Positions 1 through 8,214 of a DNA stretch of 64,000 nt are shown in pieces. The stretch is from Phycisphaerales bacterium. GTDB taxonomy: Bacteria; Planctomycetota; Phycisphaerae; Phycisphaerales; SM1A02. The DNA is taken from contig SIAD01000010.1 of assembly GCA_009691915.1 (NCBI GenBank), forward strand, positions 1-64,000, given 5' to 3'. The position numbers and the translations under genes are program-made. Below the pieces are notes generated by a model. The model made no database searches and was not told the origin of the DNA. It was given only the letters and a program-made list of their open reading frames with translations. Each line of letters begins with the position of its first letter. Position 1 is the first letter of the stretch.

Positions 1-107
1 ATGGTGGCGTACTGGCTCGGCACGAGCCGATCAGCACCGAGCGCGGTTGATGCGACAGATGTGAGCGCCACGGCGGCGAGGAAACGAGAAAGGCTTTCAA
101 TGTGCAT
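1..107 (-). CDS. Secreted beta-helix-type protein, N-terminal fragment cut by window edge
   Basis: Reading the minus strand from the ATG at 107-105, the first 35 codons encode a signal peptide (polar start MHIESLSR, hydrophobic core FLAAVALTSVA, likely cleavage after ALG-A) followed by DRLVPSQYAT. An opening of the form VPSQYxTIQ right after the signal peptide is a habit of planctomycete secreted right-handed parallel beta-helix proteins (pectate-lyase fold). AAGGAG at 114-119 sits 6 bases before the ATG and supports the start. The rest lies outside the window, so the fold assignment rests on about ten mature residues and is inference. The gene is divergent from trmB, with 232 bases of non-coding DNA (108-339) between them in which I see no clear promoter. 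Confidence 0.6.
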   Translation of the reverse strand, partial: MHIESLSRFLAAVALTSVASTALGADRLVPSQYAT

Positions 108-339
108 GTGCAGCTCCTTGAAAAGGCAAGACCCCAAGCCACCCGAATCATGGGCAACTTACACCGCCAGGGGGGAAAGTCCAACCAATCCCGCATGTGT
201 TGCTGACCTGTGCCAAACCAATGGGGACCCCATTGTCGCCAGATCTGTCCCGCGGCACTCGCAGTTCCGACCGCGCTTGCGCCATCGCCGCGGTCACCAA
301 CTTCTTCCCCGCAAACGCCCAATAAACTCCGCCACCCCC

Positions 340-1035
340 ATGGACCTCGCTCGCGGAAAGAATCTCGATGTCGGATCCCACGGACTCGACATCTCTCAAC
401 TTCCCACCTTTGACGCTGGACCGTTCAACCCAGGCTCGCTCTTCCCAGACCCGACGCTTCCGCTCGAACTCGAGATCGGCTCGGGCAAGGGGACATTCCT
501 CGTACAGCAGGCCGCGCTTCAAAGCGACACCAACTTCCTCGGCATCGAGTGGGCGACGGAATTCTGGCGATACGCCGCCGACCGCTCCCGCCGCCGCGCG
601 ATCGCGAATGTGCGCATCCTCCGCGCCGACGCGACGCAGTTCATCAGGCACTGGATGCCCGATGGATCCGTGCGCACGATCCATCTCTATTTCAGCGATC
701 CCTGGCCCAAGTCACGCCATCACAAGAGGCGGGTCATCCAGGACGAGTCGCTCGCGCAGTTTCACCGGGTGCTTGGCCCGGGAGGACAACTTCGCATCGT
801 CACCGACCACGAGAACCTATGGAAGTGGGATCTCGCCCTTGTAGAGCGACACGCCGATCTGTTCACACGGGGCGAGTTCATCGCGCCACCTTCGGCGGGC
901 GAAGGTGAATTCGTCGGCACAAACTTCGAGCGCAAGTTTCGGCGCGAGGGCCGCCCGTTCATGGCGATGTCGTTGACGAAGCGGTCGGCTGCGGACGGGG
1001 CTGCCGCTTGCCCAGCCACTCAACAACTTTCGTGA
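340..1035 (+). CDS. trmB: tRNA (guanine-N7-)-methyltransferase TrmB
   Basis: Transfers a methyl group from S-adenosylmethionine to N7 of G46 in tRNA variable loops. The 231-residue product has the SAM-binding motif LEIGSGKG (near residue 45) and the family hallmark DPWPKSRHHKRR, followed by a typical C-terminal part (TNFERKFRREG). The reading frame is open back to position 1, but the ATG at 340 gives the normal family length and puts the SAM motif at the usual distance; the upstream codons are low-quality sequence and would overlap the divergent secreted gene. The last 77 bases overlap the end of the convergent hydrolase gene. Family assignment is firm; the start is a choice. Confidence 0.93.
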   Translation: MDLARGKNLDVGSHGLDISQLPTFDAGPFNPGSLFPDPTLPLELEIGSGKGTFLVQQAALQSDTNFLGIEWATEFWRYAADRSRRRAIANVRILRADATQFIRHWMPDGSVRTIHLYFSDPWPKSRHHKRRVIQDESLAQFHRVLGPGGQLRIVTDHENLWKWDLALVERHADLFTRGEFIAPPSAGEGEFVGTNFERKFRREGRPFMAMSLTKRSAADGAAACPATQQLS

Positions 1036-2101
1036 TCACTTCCGGCTCGACTCCCGTCTTGATCCTCTGATACTCGTCGGGAAGTCCGGTGCGCGCCTTC
1101 TGAAAGAGATGGTTGAGCCCGTCGAACACGACGATCTCAGGTGGTACAGGCGCCTTGCCCCCCGCCTCCTCGATCGCACCCCGATTGTGCGTGGGCGACA
1201 CCTGAGTGTCCTTTCCTCCGAACACGAAAAGAGTCGGGACGGCAAGGAGGGCGACACTGGGCGCAGGGTCGAGCCTGATGAAACACGCCAGCCACGGACT
1301 CTTGAGACCCGGCGCGGCCATCTTCGCCGTCGCGGCGACGATCTCCGCGCTCGGCGCCTGCCCCGAGTTGCATTCGATCTGCGCCGCGACAAGAGCCAGC
1401 AGCGCCTCATCGAATGTCGCCCCATCTGCACCTGACTCCATCGCATCCATCAGGTCGCGGTGCTTCTCGACCGCGATCGCCGCCAGCATCGGATCAATTC
1501 GCGCCGCGCGGTAGAGGTCTTGCGTCTGAGTAGTCAGCACTTCGCGCCCGCTGATTCCAGGGGCAGCCAGAAGCACTGCAAAGTCGACGGCTGGGTTCGG
1601 TCCCGCCGCCATAAGTGTTCCGATCAGCCCGCCCTCACTGTGGCCAATGACTCCGACGCGGTTGGGATCGACTCCTGGAACCTTTCGTAGGAACTCCACC
1701 TCAGCCTTCGCATCCGCCATGAAGTCGAGGGTCGTCGCCAGGGAAGGGTTTCCCGTCGACTTGAAAACCCCGCGATCATCACATCGAAGCGACGCAATCC
1801 CCGCCTTCGCGAGAGCGTCGGCAATCTCCTTGAATGGCTTGTGGCCGAAGATCGTCTCGTCGCGGTCCTGGAGTCCGCTCCCAGTGATGAAGACGACTCC
1901 CGCGACGGGAGCCTTCGCCGAGGCCGATCCCTCGGCCGTAGGCACCAGCAGCGTCCCGACGAGATCCCCCGCAGGCCCGGCCACCGACACTTCCTGTTCG
2001 ACCGCATCGATCGGCAGAGCGCCGACCGCTACCAAGCACACCACCGCAAGACTCAGCGCGCTCACGACGCTCGTTGCGACGCGCTCGCCGCGCCCCGCCA
2101 C
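959..2101 (-). CDS. Exported alpha/beta hydrolase (S9/acyl-peptidase-like)
   Basis: A 380-residue protein with an N-terminal hydrophobic segment (about residues 9-29) that looks like a signal peptide or anchor, then an alpha/beta-hydrolase domain. The oxyanion-side motif GSGLQDRDE (about 74-82), the nucleophile elbow GHSEGG with Ser155, and a late His331 in DGLNHLF give a plausible catalytic set; the acid is probably the Asp in FGGKDTQV. This layout matches the COG1073-like dipeptidyl/acyl-peptidase hydrolases; the substrate cannot be told. It starts inside the 3' end of rsfS (40-base overlap), so it is probably translated with the rpsU-rsfS transcript. Its Pro/Ser/Thr-rich tail overlaps the end of trmB. 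Confidence 0.85.
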   Translation of the reverse strand: MAGRGERVATSVVSALSLAVVCLVAVGALPIDAVEQEVSVAGPAGDLVGTLLVPTAEGSASAKAPVAGVVFITGSGLQDRDETIFGHKPFKEIADALAKAGIASLRCDDRGVFKSTGNPSLATTLDFMADAKAEVEFLRKVPGVDPNRVGVIGHSEGGLIGTLMAAGPNPAVDFAVLLAAPGISGREVLTTQTQDLYRAARIDPMLAAIAVEKHRDLMDAMESGADGATFDEALLALVAAQIECNSGQAPSAEIVAATAKMAAPGLKSPWLACFIRLDPAPSVALLAVPTLFVFGGKDTQVSPTHNRGAIEEAGGKAPVPPEIVVFDGLNHLFQKARTGLPDEYQRIKTGVEPEVITKVVEWLGKRQPRPQPTASSTTSP

Positions 2102-2484
2102 GACACGCGAGGCGCGTCGGGCCAGATCCCCTCGAGGTCATAGAAGGCCCGCTGCCCGGGTTCGAAGAGATGCACGACGACATCCACGAAATCGAAGACG
2201 AGCCAGCTCGCTCCGGAGTCGGCGTCGGAGCGCCACACGGGCGACCCGCGTTCCTTCCCCATCTTGTCAATCGCCTCGCCGACTGAGCGCATCTGCCGCT
2301 GGCTGGTTCCCGACCCGATCACTACCAGATCGCAGATGGGAGACCGGCCGACAAGATCGATGACCGCAACATCCGAGCACTTGAGCTCCGACATGAGCAC
2401 TGCCGCATCGACCGCGAAGACCCGCGCGCGCGCCGCGTCCGCGGCCGTGCTGTCGGAGTTCCTGCTGTGTGGCTTGGGGCGCAT
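2062..2484 (-). CDS. rsfS: Ribosome silencing factor RsfS
   Basis: RsfS (Iojap/YbeB family) binds uL14 on the large subunit and blocks subunit joining when growth slows. The 140-residue product carries the family core: FAVDAAVLM, the DVAVIDLVGRSPICD strand, the GTSQRQMRSV helix, and the end motif WLVFDFVDVVVHLF followed by RAFYDLEGIW. The ATG at 2484 (MRPKPHSRNS) gives a length close to the family norm; longer reading-frame starts would lie inside rpsU in another frame and encode compositionally odd sequence. It lies 20 bases after the rpsU stop and overlaps the hydrolase start by 40 bases, making a three-gene unit. RsfS beside ribosomal protein S21 is functionally coherent but not the usual nadD neighbourhood. 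Confidence 0.9.
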   Translation of the reverse strand: MRPKPHSRNSDSTAADAARARVFAVDAAVLMSELKCSDVAVIDLVGRSPICDLVVIGSGTSQRQMRSVGEAIDKMGKERGSPVWRSDADSGASWLVFDFVDVVVHLFEPGQRAFYDLEGIWPDAPRVSWRGAASASQRAS

Positions 2485-2504
2485 CGCGCGCGGCAAATGT
2501 TCGC

Positions 2505-2888
2505 TCAGCGAGACGGCTTTCGACCGCCGCCTGAACCGCCTCGGCGCGGACCCGAAGGCCGCCCGCCTGCCGGCCGTCCGCCGCCTGTCCGTCCGGTGCT
2601 GGGCCGTCCGCCGCGGCTGGGTCCACTGCTGCCGCCGCTCCGCTCCCGTGGTCCGCCTGTTCCGCCGAAGGACCCGAATCCGCCACGATCGCCAGCGGAC
2701 GAGTCGCGCATCGAGAACGAGCGAAGCGGTCCGCGGATCTTCGCGCGACGCTTCACTTCCGAAGGCTTCTCGTAGTACTGCCGAGCCTTCACATCCTTGG
2801 TGATCCCCTCCCGCTCGCACAACTTCTTGAAGCGGCGCAGCATCTGCTCAGCGGTTTCGTTTCCTCGGCTCTTGACTCGAATCGGCAT
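2505..2888 (-). CDS. rpsU: Ribosomal protein bS21 with long Gly/Arg-rich tail
   Basis: Small-subunit protein that helps initiation near the anti-Shine-Dalgarno end of 16S rRNA. Residues 1-62 are ordinary bS21 (MPIRVKSRGNETAEQMLRRF, then KKLCEREGI and the basic YYEKPSEVKRR segment). Residues about 64-127 form a tail made almost only of Gly, Arg, Ser and Pro with repeated RGG, GGRP and SGGS pieces; typical bS21 proteins are about 70 residues, so this one is nearly doubled. AAGGA lies 8-9 bases ahead of the ATG, and a candidate promoter lies just upstream. First gene of the rpsU-rsfS-hydrolase unit. The tail looks disordered and RNA-binding; that role is inference. Confidence 0.92.
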   Translation of the reverse strand: MPIRVKSRGNETAEQMLRRFKKLCEREGITKDVKARQYYEKPSEVKRRAKIRGPLRSFSMRDSSAGDRGGFGSFGGTGGPRERSGGSSGPSRGGRPSTGRTGGGRPAGGRPSGPRRGGSGGGRKPSR

Positions 2889-2920
2889 CTCGTGAATTCC
2901 TTTGGTTTGGAGGGGCGGCG

Positions 2921-2949
2921 ATTAGAGCAGGTTTCTGCGGCAAACGCAA
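2921..2949 (-). promoter_or_regulatory. Candidate sigma-70-type promoter for rpsU
   Basis: On the minus strand a TTGCGT -35-like box (2944-2949) is separated by exactly 17 bases from TCTAAT (2921-2926), a 5/6 match to the -10 consensus. Predicted transcription would begin about 25-30 bases before the rpsU ATG at 2888, leaving room for its AAGGA ribosome site. Found by eye; the -35 match is weak. Confidence 0.45.
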
Positions 2950-2991
2950 GCCTCACGGAAAGTTGAGAAACTCCGCGCACCACCCCTTCCC

Positions 2992-3561
2992 ATGCCGATC
3001 CTTGTCGACGCCAACAACGCACTTCATGTCACCGGCGTCCTCCCTCCAGACATCGCCGGAGTCGATGAAGCAGGGCTCGCCGCACTCGTCAACGGCAGTC
3101 GGTACGCGAGTGATGTCGTCTGCTTCGTCTGCGATGGCGCACCGCGTGGCCGACCGACCGTGGCCACAGGAGCCGTGCAGTTCGTCTATTCCGGGGCGCG
3201 CCTCTCAGCGGATGCCGTGATCGGCAGGCTTGTCGATGCCTGCACCGCCCCCGCCTCGATGACCGTCGTCACCAACGACCGCGCCGTCGCCAGGCACGCC
3301 GCACGCCGAAAGTGCAAGGGACTCTCTGCCGACGAGTTCCTTGCCGCGCTCGCGCGCGACTACGAGTCGCGCCTAGGCGGCAGTTCCTATCGCCGCCTCT
3401 CTCGACCGAAGTTCGCCGCACTCTCGAGTGCTCAGGTGGAGGCGTGGAAGGCGTACTTCGGGCTCGCTGATCCGGCGAGCCTTGAGCGGCTTGCCGCGAG
3501 CGCGCGCGAAGGCCCCGCGCACAAGAAGCCCCATGACCGCCGCACGCCGCGTGCGCTCTGA
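2992..3561 (+). CDS. NYN/PIN-like nuclease-domain protein (YacP-like)
   Basis: A 189-residue protein that opens with ILVDANNAL, the first acidic strand of NYN (YacP/DUF901-like) domains, and continues with CFVCDGAP, YSGARLSADAVIGRL and VVTNDRAVARHA, which supply the second and third acidic positions of the PIN-like active site. Such proteins are RNA-directed endonucleases (YacP/Rae1 is the known example). The C-terminal third is basic and Ala-rich. It is divergent from rpsU and 27 bases upstream of pdxH, probably co-transcribed. Substrate unknown; assignment to the superfamily is good, to a named enzyme is not. Confidence 0.75.
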   Translation: MPILVDANNALHVTGVLPPDIAGVDEAGLAALVNGSRYASDVVCFVCDGAPRGRPTVATGAVQFVYSGARLSADAVIGRLVDACTAPASMTVVTNDRAVARHAARRKCKGLSADEFLAALARDYESRLGGSSYRRLSRPKFAALSSAQVEAWKAYFGLADPASLERLAASAREGPAHKKPHDRRTPRAL

Positions 3562-3588
3562 TAAGCCGCGCTCGCCTACTCTGAACGC

Positions 3589-4272
3589 ATGGGAGCGCCC
3601 ATCGATCCATCCCAGTTCCTCGAGATTCCGCCCGGCGAAACTCCAGCGCTCGCCTTCACGCCGACAGCGATGGACTTCGACAATCCGCCGGTCGATCCAG
3701 TTGCCGAGATTCGACGATGGCTCGACGAGGCCTTCAAACTCCCCGTTCCCAATCCCAATGCGCTGTTCCTGGCGACCGCGACGCCGAGCGGTGGGCCGTC
3801 GGTCCGCACCGTGCTGCTAAAGGCATTCGACGAGCGCGGTCTTGTCTTCTTCACGAATCGGCAATCGCGCAAGGGGAAGGAACTCCTCGCAAACCCCGTC
3901 GCGGAAGCTCTCTTCTACTGGGACCAGCTCGGGCGGCAGATCCGCGTCGCGGGTGCCGTCACGACGCTGACCAAGGAGGAAGATGACGCCTACTTCGCTA
4001 CGCGAGCGCGCGACTCACAGATCGGGGCGTGGGCAAGCGACCAGAGCCAGGAACTCGCCGACCGCGACACCTTGATGACGCGGGTCATGGAAACATTCGC
4101 CCGCTACGACGGAAGCGCCGTGCCCCGTCCCGCGCATTGGGGAGGCTTCCGCATCGCGCTCGACAAAATCGAGTTCTGGCAGGCCCATCCGTTTCGGATT
4201 CACGACCGCGTCATCTACCGGCGCCTTCTTGAGTCAGGTTCCCGCTGGAACGCCGTTCGGCTCTTTCCATGA
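3589..4272 (+). CDS. pdxH: Pyridoxamine 5'-phosphate oxidase
   Basis: FMN-dependent oxidase that makes pyridoxal 5'-phosphate from pyridoxamine or pyridoxine phosphate. The 227 residues show the family sequence throughout: ALFLATATPSGGPSVRTVLLK (split-barrel FMN site, about residues 59-79), FFTNRQSRKGKELL, LFYWDQLGRQIRVAG, the SQIGAWASDQSQ segment and the closing signature FRIALDKIEFWQ with the C-terminal WNAVRLFP (most relatives end RLAP). Length is typical. Its last 39 bases overlap the convergent end of dnaE. Confidence 0.95.
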   Translation: MGAPIDPSQFLEIPPGETPALAFTPTAMDFDNPPVDPVAEIRRWLDEAFKLPVPNPNALFLATATPSGGPSVRTVLLKAFDERGLVFFTNRQSRKGKELLANPVAEALFYWDQLGRQIRVAGAVTTLTKEEDDAYFATRARDSQIGAWASDQSQELADRDTLMTRVMETFARYDGSAVPRPAHWGGFRIALDKIEFWQAHPFRIHDRVIYRRLLESGSRWNAVRLFP

Positions 4273-7200
4273 TTGTGACGACTGTGTTGATTGCGATGTG
4301 TCCGATGGCCGCTCGCTTCGGCCGCCGTATCCCCCGCCGCCGCCGTTGAATCGTCCCTCTCGTTCGCGCTTGGGCGGCATCCAGCCACCTCGCACGATGA
4401 CACTTCCTCCTCCGACGACTTCCGCAATCTTCCGCAGCGTGCTTCGGTCAGCGACGATGCGTACGCCGTGCGGCACGAGCGTCGCCGTTCCTCCATCGAC
4501 TTCCAAGGAGACCGTCACTTCAACCGGACGCCCCTTCAGATTCGCCACGCTTCCCGACGCCTGACGCAGAGTTCCGAGCAGCATGCGAACTTTCTGCTCG
4601 AACTGCTCGGTGGACTCCCCCGCAAGCGCGGGATCGCGCAGACGGATCTCGATTGATCCGGTCAAGTGCGCCGCTGCATCTTCGATCTGGTAGGCACGGT
4701 CGACAATGATGCTTGGCTCGGCCCGCGACCGGTCGATGCTCCCGACCAAGACGACAACCTTGCCATCAACCATCAGTTCGCCGCAGCTTGCGTAGGTGTC
4801 GGGAAAGAGAACCGCTTCGAACGCGCCCGCGCGATCGGCGAGTGTCGCCATGGCCATCCGGCGATTGGCCTGGGCGCCGCGCTGCGAGATCACCTGCCGT
4901 ACCCGCGTGATGACACCGACGATGATGACCGGCGCCCCCGCGCCGAACTCCGCGATCCGACCACTGTCCGCGGTGGCAAAGGTGGCGATCTCGTCCTTCC
5001 AGAGTTCGAGGGGATGGCCCGAAAGATGGATTCCCATGACTTCGCGCTCGAAATTGAGCGTCGTCATGCGGTCCCACGGCTCGGTCCTCGTAAGCGGATG
5101 CGCGGACACCGCATTGGTCGGCGCGCCCGCAGTCTCCGCAGGGCCCTCGGGCACTCCGAACATCGACAACTGCCCCGCCGCCTTGTCGCGCGCCAGACTC
5201 TGACCGGCACTCATGGCTTCATCAAGCGTCGCGACCATCGCCGCCCGTTGCTCAACGCCGTGCAGCGAGTCAAGCGCGCCCGCCTTCACCATCGTCTCCA
5301 GTGCCGCGCGGCCGATGGCGCGGGACGAAAGCCGCGCGCAGAGGTCGTAGACATCGTGGAAGGAACCCCCTCGGTTGCGCTCTTCAAGGAGTGCGGTGAT
5401 CGCGCCCTCGCCGACTCCCTTGAGTGCCTGCAGCCCGAATCGCACATGACCGTGCGCACTGTCGCGCGGCTCGTCCTTCGCGAACACGACGGAGAACCCG
5501 CGCTCCGAAAGGTTGATGTCGGGGGCCTTCACCTCAAGTCCGATGTGACGCCGCTCTTTGGTCGAGTCCGGCCAGGTGATCTTGCGGCACTCGTCGAGAT
5601 AGACCGCCCAGTCCTCCACCTTCTGCGCCTGGCTCTCGAAAGTGAGAACCGCCGCCATGTACGGCGCGGGAAAGAAAGTCTTGAGGTACGCGGTCTGGTA
5701 GGCGAGGATCGCGTACCCGGTCGAATGGCTCTTGTTGAAGCCGTAGAGGGCAAACTTCAGGATCAGATCGAAGAGTTCGTGACCGCGGTCCTCGGAGAGT
5801 CCGCGCGTCGCCGCCCCCGCGACGAAATCCGCCCGCGCCGCATCGATGACATCTTCCTTCTTCTTGGAGATCGCCTTGATGATCGAGTACGCGGCCCGCA
5901 GCTCAATCCCACCGAGCTGGTGTAGAACCTGCATCACCTGTTCCTGATAGACCATGATCCCGTAGGTCTCCGCCGTCAGACGATCGACGACCTCGTGAAC
6001 CTTGCCCACCGACTGTCGCCCCGACTTGCGCTGGCAATAGTCGTTGATGAGATCCATCGGTCCGGGGCGGAACAGCGCATTGGCCGCGATCAGGTCTTCG
6101 AGCCGGTCGGGCTGCATGTCCACAAGCAACTTTCGCATTCCACCCGACTCGAACTGGAAAATCCCCGTCGTCTCCGCGCGCCGAAACAGCGCGAGCACTC
6201 GCTGGTCAGCAAGGTCGATCCGATCAAGGTCGAGAGGATCCGCACCCCGCGAGCCCAGGGTCTTGTCAAACTCCGCGCCGCGGCCGACCGCCTGCCAGCG
6301 CTCCCGCTCACCCATCGACGAGCGAATCATTCCCTTGGCGAGCTCGATCGTTGAAAGCGTCCGCAGACCGAGGAAGTCCATCTTGAGGAGCCCAACACGC
6401 TCGCAGGTGGGACCGTCCCACTGCGTGATCGCGTCAGTGCCACCACCCGTGGCACGGCACAAGGGCACGATCGTCTCCAGAGGCTGCGTGGCGATGACAA
6501 CACCCGCGGCGTGAATCCCCGCGTGGCGCGCATGGTCTTCAATCCCCTGAGCGTGCTCGATCACCCTCCGGATGGTCGGGTCGTCGTCAAAGGCCGCCCT
6601 CAGCTGCGGCTCCCGCTCGAGCGCGCGCTTGAGCGTGATGTTGAGCTCCGCCGGAACGAGATTGGAGAGCCGCTGACCCTCCGAAGGAGACAGGCCAAAC
6701 GCCCGCGCCACATCCTTGACTGCCGCCTTCGCCTTCAGCCTTCCAAAGGTGATGATCTGCGCGACATGTCCATACTTCCGGCGGACATACTCGAGGACTG
6801 CCGGGCGACCGTCCTGACAGATGTCGATGTCGATGTCCGGATTCTCCTTGCGGTCTGGATCGGTGAATCGCTCGAACAGCAGCCCGTACTTCTCCGGACA
6901 GGCGTTCGATAGTCCCAGCACATAGCCGACCATCGTGCCCACTCCTGAACCTCTAGCCATCGCGGGAATCCCGTTCTGCCGCGCCCAGTTCACGAAGTCC
7001 CAGACAATCAGGAAGTACGCGCTGATCCCCTTCGAAGCGAGGATCCCGAGTTCCCGATCCAGTCTCGAACGAATCGCCGCAGTCGACCCGTGCGGGCCAT
7101 ACCGCCACACCAGCCCCGCTTCACACAGGAGCGCGAGTGCGCGATCGCATCCCTCACGAGCCTCATCAAGAGAGGACCGCCCCTCCTTGGCGTCGAACGG

Positions 7201-8208
7201 CTGCAGTTCGAACCCGCGGCAGTACTCCTTGAACCACTCGGTGAGGTCGCCCGAGTGGTACTGCGGACTCGTCGCGGGCGTGGTAACGCGCACCATCGGC
7301 GCGTGACTCTCCCCAACGGGCAGTTCAACCGAGCAGCGCGCGGCGATTGCCACGGAGTTCGCGAGTGCCTCAGCCTCTCCCTCCTGATCAAACAGCGCGG
7401 TCATTTCGGCCGGACTCTTCACATAGAGCGACGGTGGATACTTGTAACGACCCTCTGCGTCTTTCGTCCGTCCCATCGAGATGCAGCAGAGCGTGTCGTG
7501 GATGTCGTAGTCGGACTCGCGCAGGAAATGCGCGTCGTTGTCCGCGACCAGTGGGAGGCCGAGCTCCGCAGCCAGTTTCTTGAGCAGCGGGTTGATCCTC
7601 TCCTGCTCATCGTTGTGCCGTTGCAGCTCGATATAGAAACGCGGTCTGCCATACTCGTCGGGGCCGAAGCAGTGCGCATGCCATCGCGCCTCGTCCTTGG
7701 CGAGCGCCCAGTGCGACGGCTCGCCCGTGGTTGCGAGTTTCATCAGGTGGTGGGCGATGCTCGAACCAAGATGTCCGTTGATGGCGATGAGTCCGCCGTT
7801 CCACTGGGTGAGCGTCGACTTGTCCATGCGTGGCTTGTGGTAGAAGCCGTTGACGAAGGCATCGGTCGAGAGCTTCATGAGATGGCGCCACCCCTCAAGG
7901 TTCTGGGCGAGAAGCACCAGATGAAACCCGCCATCACTCATGCCCGTCGCCGTGCGATCGCGCCGATCACCCGCCCGTCCATCACGGTCGGGGGCGACAT
8001 ACGCCTCGATCCCGAGGATCGGCTTGATCCCCGCCTTGCGGGCGGCTTCGTAAAACTCCATCGCCCCGTAGAGATTGCCGTGATCAGTGACCGCGACCGA
8101 GGTCATCCCGAGTGCCTTCACTCGCTTGACGAGTTCGTCGATGCGGTTGCCCCCGTCGAGCAGCGAGTACTCAGAGTGGAGGTGAAGATGGACAAACTCG
8201 CCCGCCAT
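4234..8208 (-). CDS. dnaE: DNA polymerase III alpha subunit DnaE
   Basis: Replicative polymerase, 1324 residues (E. coli 1160). Order: N-terminal PHP domain (HLHSEYSLLDG, TDHGNLYG, GIEAYV, then ELQRHND and NDAHF), the C-family polymerase palm with catalytic PDIDIDICQDGR, the fingers and thumb (ARHAGIHAAGVV, GLLKMDFLGLRTL, FRPGPMDLI, YQEQVMQVL, FNKSHSTGYA), and an OB fold (VGVITRVRQVISQRG, ATLADRAGAFEAVLF). The PHP metal ligands seen by eye look intact, unlike E. coli. The tail ends in a Gly-rich GGGGGYGG stretch and a Ser/Thr/Gln-rich end. It begins 6 bases after the aminotransferase stop, so it is the last gene of a three-gene unit, and its end overlaps pdxH. Confidence 0.97.
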   Translation of the reverse strand: MAGEFVHLHLHSEYSLLDGGNRIDELVKRVKALGMTSVAVTDHGNLYGAMEFYEAARKAGIKPILGIEAYVAPDRDGRAGDRRDRTATGMSDGGFHLVLLAQNLEGWRHLMKLSTDAFVNGFYHKPRMDKSTLTQWNGGLIAINGHLGSSIAHHLMKLATTGEPSHWALAKDEARWHAHCFGPDEYGRPRFYIELQRHNDEQERINPLLKKLAAELGLPLVADNDAHFLRESDYDIHDTLCCISMGRTKDAEGRYKYPPSLYVKSPAEMTALFDQEGEAEALANSVAIAARCSVELPVGESHAPMVRVTTPATSPQYHSGDLTEWFKEYCRGFELQPFDAKEGRSSLDEAREGCDRALALLCEAGLVWRYGPHGSTAAIRSRLDRELGILASKGISAYFLIVWDFVNWARQNGIPAMARGSGVGTMVGYVLGLSNACPEKYGLLFERFTDPDRKENPDIDIDICQDGRPAVLEYVRRKYGHVAQIITFGRLKAKAAVKDVARAFGLSPSEGQRLSNLVPAELNITLKRALEREPQLRAAFDDDPTIRRVIEHAQGIEDHARHAGIHAAGVVIATQPLETIVPLCRATGGGTDAITQWDGPTCERVGLLKMDFLGLRTLSTIELAKGMIRSSMGERERWQAVGRGAEFDKTLGSRGADPLDLDRIDLADQRVLALFRRAETTGIFQFESGGMRKLLVDMQPDRLEDLIAANALFRPGPMDLINDYCQRKSGRQSVGKVHEVVDRLTAETYGIMVYQEQVMQVLHQLGGIELRAAYSIIKAISKKKEDVIDAARADFVAGAATRGLSEDRGHELFDLILKFALYGFNKSHSTGYAILAYQTAYLKTFFPAPYMAAVLTFESQAQKVEDWAVYLDECRKITWPDSTKERRHIGLEVKAPDINLSERGFSVVFAKDEPRDSAHGHVRFGLQALKGVGEGAITALLEERNRGGSFHDVYDLCARLSSRAIGRAALETMVKAGALDSLHGVEQRAAMVATLDEAMSAGQSLARDKAAGQLSMFGVPEGPAETAGAPTNAVSAHPLTRTEPWDRMTTLNFEREVMGIHLSGHPLELWKDEIATFATADSGRIAEFGAGAPVIIVGVITRVRQVISQRGAQANRRMAMATLADRAGAFEAVLFPDTYASCGELMVDGKVVVLVGSIDRSRAEPSIIVDRAYQIEDAAAHLTGSIEIRLRDPALAGESTEQFEQKVRMLLGTLRQASGSVANLKGRPVEVTVSLEVDGGTATLVPHGVRIVADRSTLRKIAEVVGGGSVIVRGGWMPPKREREGRFNGGGGGYGGRSERPSDTSQSTQSSQSWKEPNGVPAGT

Positions 8209-8214
8209 CGCACC

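Noticed and set aside
165-185. GGGGGGAAAGTCC element resembling the RNase P RNA P4 region
   Set aside because: The matching second half and the other conserved blocks of RNase P RNA are not found nearby, and the gap of 232 bases is too short for the whole molecule.
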